Source of the DNA: Geosiphon pyriformis
Lineage: Eukaryota; Glomeromycota; Glomeromycetes; Archaeosporales; Geosiphonaceae
Reading direction: 5' to 3'
Assembly (NCBI GenBank): GCA_016748015.1
Contig: JAAOMT010000675.1
Span: 124,001-188,000, forward strand
DNA length: 64,000 bases
Below the pieces are notes generated by a model, which saw only the letters and a list, made by a program, of their open reading frames with translations, was not told where the DNA came from and made no database searches. Positions 61,259 to 64,000 of the stretch are shown here, piece by piece. The translations under genes and the position numbers were made by a program. Each line of letters starts with the position of its first letter. Positions within the stretch are counted from its first letter, which is position 1.

Positions 61259-64000
61259 ATGCCCAAAGGATTGGATTTTCAACAAACTGCACTTTCTGAA
61301 AGTGAAATTGCAGCACCAACATCAAATCCTTCCAACAATACTATTTCACCAGTCCAAATTGCCCAAAATACCAACCTTTCAGATATATTCCCATTCGAAT
61401 TTGAAACAAATGAATCACCATTCTTGCTTAGCAATGCAGCAGTTAATGAGCAAAAAGCTATTACTGCCATGTACACTAAAGCTACAATAGAAGGAAAGCC
61501 CATCCAATTAATTCTAGACAGTGGATCTGCTGAAAGTATCATCACATACCAATTAATACAACAACTTAATCGAAATGTTGACAGACCAGCCCAAACAGTA
61601 ATTGTTATAGCAGATAGTATAAAAAAGACACCGATAGGAGAAATTAATAACTTCCCATTTACCATTGATGGAATTACCATTCCAGTCAAAGTTCTAGTCA
61701 TGGATGTACCCCAATATTAAGCTATAGTTGGAAATGATTGGCTTCTCAAAGCCAATGCAAACTTAGACTGGGAAACTCAGAAACTAAAAATCTCATACCA
61801 AGGACAATACATCATAGTATCTGCTACTTGTGGTACTTTCAACAAATGGTCAGAAAAAGCCCTAGTATTTGAATTTGAGAAGAAAAAAGAAATGCCGTTT
61901 ACTGAAACTTATATGCCTCTTAGATCAACATTCAATTGGGCTGAAAAAACAGAACAAGAGATTTTTGAAGAATCAAAAGAATGAAAGAAAGTTAGATATT
62001 TTACACTAGAACCACAAAAAGAACCACACTACATACCACTCAAATACAAAAATTGCAAAAAAAAACTTTTATCAATGGAAGCATGTATATTCCCAGAAGA
62101 AGAATATGAAACTCACACCTGCTATTTTTGTAAAGCATGCCATAGAGAATGATTTGGATTCCCAAAAAGAAGTGAAAAATCGGACAACACTTCTTGCCTT
62201 ACATATGGAAATATGCTACCAGAAGAATACAACTGGATTAATGTTATAATGAGAGGAGGAGTATGTAATCAAACCTGCCAATATGCCCTATCAATTTCGG
62301 AAAAAGTCAGAAGAGGAACACTCTTCAATGCAGCATACAACAGTACTTTCAACAAACTCTATTACTACTCTCATAATGCTGAAATGATTTTTGATTTAGC
62401 AATAGCTTTAATTAATGGAGCCACACAAGAAGATATCTGACAAATAAAGGAAGCTGAATATATTGAATACACAATGAAATTAGCTGGATTCAATTATGAA
62501 GAGAAAGTAAAAACATACCACCAAATTATAAGTCACATATATCCAACCCCAGAAGCTCAAATTCAATGATTAGAGCAAATGAATATTCAATTGTGTAAAG
62601 AATGCATTATGCCTTGTGATGACAAATGGTGTCCAGAATGCTATGCTCTTAGCATTTCTCTGCCCAATGAAAATGACCAGGAGGAAATTGAATTTGGAGA
62701 ACATAAGCCAGAAGAAGAAATTACAACAACTCCAATTTATCTTATTGAAAAGCAACCAACTATACAACTTAAATACTTTGACAACATTGGGCAAGGAATA
62801 AAACCAGAAAAAGCCCACAAAATTGATGCAAAATATAACTTCAGATATCCTGACAAAGACACTTTGATTCTCCAACCAAAGTCCTTAACAAAAATCAATC
62901 TCAAAATTGCTCTTGAAATTCCACCTGGAACAATGGTTCAAATTGCATCCAAATCATTATTGGCAAGCAAAGGAATCAATATTAGAGGAGAAGTTATAGA
63001 TGCAGGATATACTGGAGATATTACCATCATATTGCAGAATGAAACAGACAAATCATTTAAGATTGAACATGCTGAAAAGATTGCATAAGCAATTTACCTA
63101 CTCTTAATCAACATTTCAAATTTACAATCAGTTAATAACAGAGAACAATTGGGAAAAAGTAAAAGAGGAATGCAAGGTTTTGGTTTAATTGAATGATTTA
63201 CAATGCCAGTAAATATAGCTTTCAATGCACAGAATAAATTTCACCAGATTCTTTAACTTCTTCAACCAATTACCATTTCACCTTTTGGTGAACATCACGA
63301 AATTTACATTTGCTCAAAACCCACCACTACTCAACAAATCTTTGAATCGAATGAACAAATCTGTTTAAAGCATGAAATCTCAATTCCAAACGTTTATATT
63401 CCCAAAGAAATGAAAAAATTTTGAGTTATATTCTACAACCCCAATAATTACCCTATTGTCTTATTAAACAAACTAGAAATTGGAATTATACACAGTAACA
63501 TCATCCAAGATAAAAACCCTCAAATTGTCTTTAATTTCATCGAAATTGTAAGACATATCCTATTACCTAACCCAAACATCATCCCTATCACTAAAAACTA
63601 TCATTTTTTGGAAGAAAAACTCTTTTGAATTAACATAAGCTCCTTAAAACCCCAACAACAAAGACAATTGAAACAACTGATAGCTGAATTTGCAGATATA
63701 TTTGCAAAATACAACAATGACCTTGGAAAAACAAATATTGTTCAACACTAAATTCATACAGAAAATGCTCCATCAAAACAACAACAAGCCTATTGAGTTC
63801 TACCTGCTAACCACCAATTCATCAGAGAAGAAGTACAAAGAATGCTCAAAAACGGATTGATTCAACCATCAAAAAGTTCTTGGGCCTTATTAGTAGTCCT
63901 GGTTAAGAAGAAAAATGGGAAAATCAGATTTTGTATTGACTATTGACAACTAAATAGTGTTACAATTAGAGATGCTTACTTTCTTTTAAGAATTGATAAC
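61259..64000 (+). pseudogene. LTR element pol: protease, Cys-rich linker, dUTPase, start of reverse transcriptase
   Basis: The protease has the active-site motif LILDSGSAESII (about 61,508-61,543) and the later AIVGNDWLLKANANL. The linker at about 61,860-62,680 has CYFCKACH and CKECIMPCDDKWCPEC and no family I know. The dUTPase (62,800-63,180) has PGTMVQIASKSLL and the catalytic block RGEVIDAGYTGDITI. RT starts at about 63,830 (REEVQRMLKNGLIQPSKSSW, LVKKKNGKIRFCIDY) and is cut by the window end. In-frame TGA codons occur at 61,982, 62,150, 62,438, 62,567, 63,194, 63,422, 63,626, 63,794 and 63,944, and TAA at 61,718 and 63,086. The TGA at 63,794 and 63,944 stand where Ty3/gypsy RTs normally have Arg. 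Confidence 0.78.
62800..63180 (+). other. dUTPase domain inside pol
   Basis: Trimeric dUTPase motifs are readable in order: a Pro-Gly loop with PPGTMVQI, SKSLLASKGI, the catalytic Asp/Tyr block GEVIDAGYTGDI, then IEHAEKIA followed by a stop that likely replaces Gln, and a C-terminal Gly-rich KSKRGMQGFG. dUTPase hydrolyses dUTP and lowers uracil incorporation during reverse transcription. It sits between protease and RT. Confidence 0.85.

Larger units (their letters stand above)
57489..64000 (+). mobile_element. Ty3/gypsy-type LTR retrotransposon with dUTPase, partial (runs off the window)
   Basis: Order on the plus strand: LTR (57,489 to about 59,090), leader, gag with CCHC knuckle, aspartic protease, Cys-rich linker, dUTPase, and the N-terminal part of a Ty3/gypsy reverse transcriptase at the window end. 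The pol frame is collinear from 61,259 to 64,000, broken only by stop codons, many of them TGA. The early gag is in the same frame, while about 60,430-60,980 is displaced by one base and then restored. This suggests a single ancestral gag-pol ORF. Integrase and the 3' LTR would lie beyond 64,000. Confidence 0.82.

Noticed and set aside
61259-64000. In-frame TGA codons as evidence of a TGA-recoding genetic code
   Set aside because: Host genes in the window end with TGA (for example RPA12 and UBR7-like) and encode Trp with TGG. TAA and TAG stops also occur in the elements, so mutation explains them.

Overview
The window looks like nuclear DNA of an arbuscular-mycorrhizal fungus (Glomeromycotina, Rhizophagus-like). 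This is an inference from very AT-rich DNA, short GT-AG introns in every protein gene, fungal-type single-copy genes, and large blocks of decaying LINE and Ty3/gypsy elements. No 16S-type marker is present to prove it.

Gene islands. (1) 0.6-5.9 kb: MMS2-type ubiquitin E2 variant (+), tRNA-Thr(UGU) (+), cytosolic aspartyl-tRNA synthetase in 14 exons (+), and histone H4 in three exons (-). (2) 9.1-13.8 kb: a Gid1/RanBP9-type SPRY-LisH-CTLH-CRA protein (+) and a Cet1-type mRNA 5'-triphosphatase (+). (3) 40.7-42.6 kb: a UBR7-like protein (-). (4) 47.2-51.4 kb: an unrecognised 183-residue protein (-) with a tandem, broken duplicate of its last exon; RNA polymerase I subunit RPA12 (+); and a CCDC137-like nucleolar protein (-). 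RPA12 and the CCDC137-like gene converge with only 23 bp between stop codons. I rebuilt all exon chains by eye; each splices to an open frame with consistent intron phases.

Repeat blocks. 17.06-38.46 kb holds three near full-length LINEs. A is on +; B and C are in tandem on -. Each has a gag-like ORF1 (RRM, CCHC knuckle) and an ORF2 with endonuclease, reverse transcriptase, RNase H and a C-terminal zinc motif. A fourth LINE (D, 55.4-57.5 kb) is cut by an LTR retrotransposon that starts at 57,489 and runs off the window end. That element has gag, protease, an unusual Cys-rich linker, a dUTPase and the start of reverse transcriptase. Highly AT-decayed LINE bodies and tails, and old copies of the same LTR, fill 6.4-7.2, 14.5-17.05, 23.85-24.0, 38.5-40.4, 43.7-45.4 and 52.4-55.35 kb.

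Main theme. The repeats are broken almost only by G:C-to-A:T transitions. In LINE B ORF2 the frame is collinear over 4.7 kb and nine of ten stop codons fall where sister copies have Trp. In the LTR element many stops are TGA, two of them at positions that are normally Arg. The host genes show no such damage. This is a RIP-like or methylcytosine-deamination footprint. LINEs B and C also share a four-base ATGA overlap of ORF1 stop and ORF2 start.
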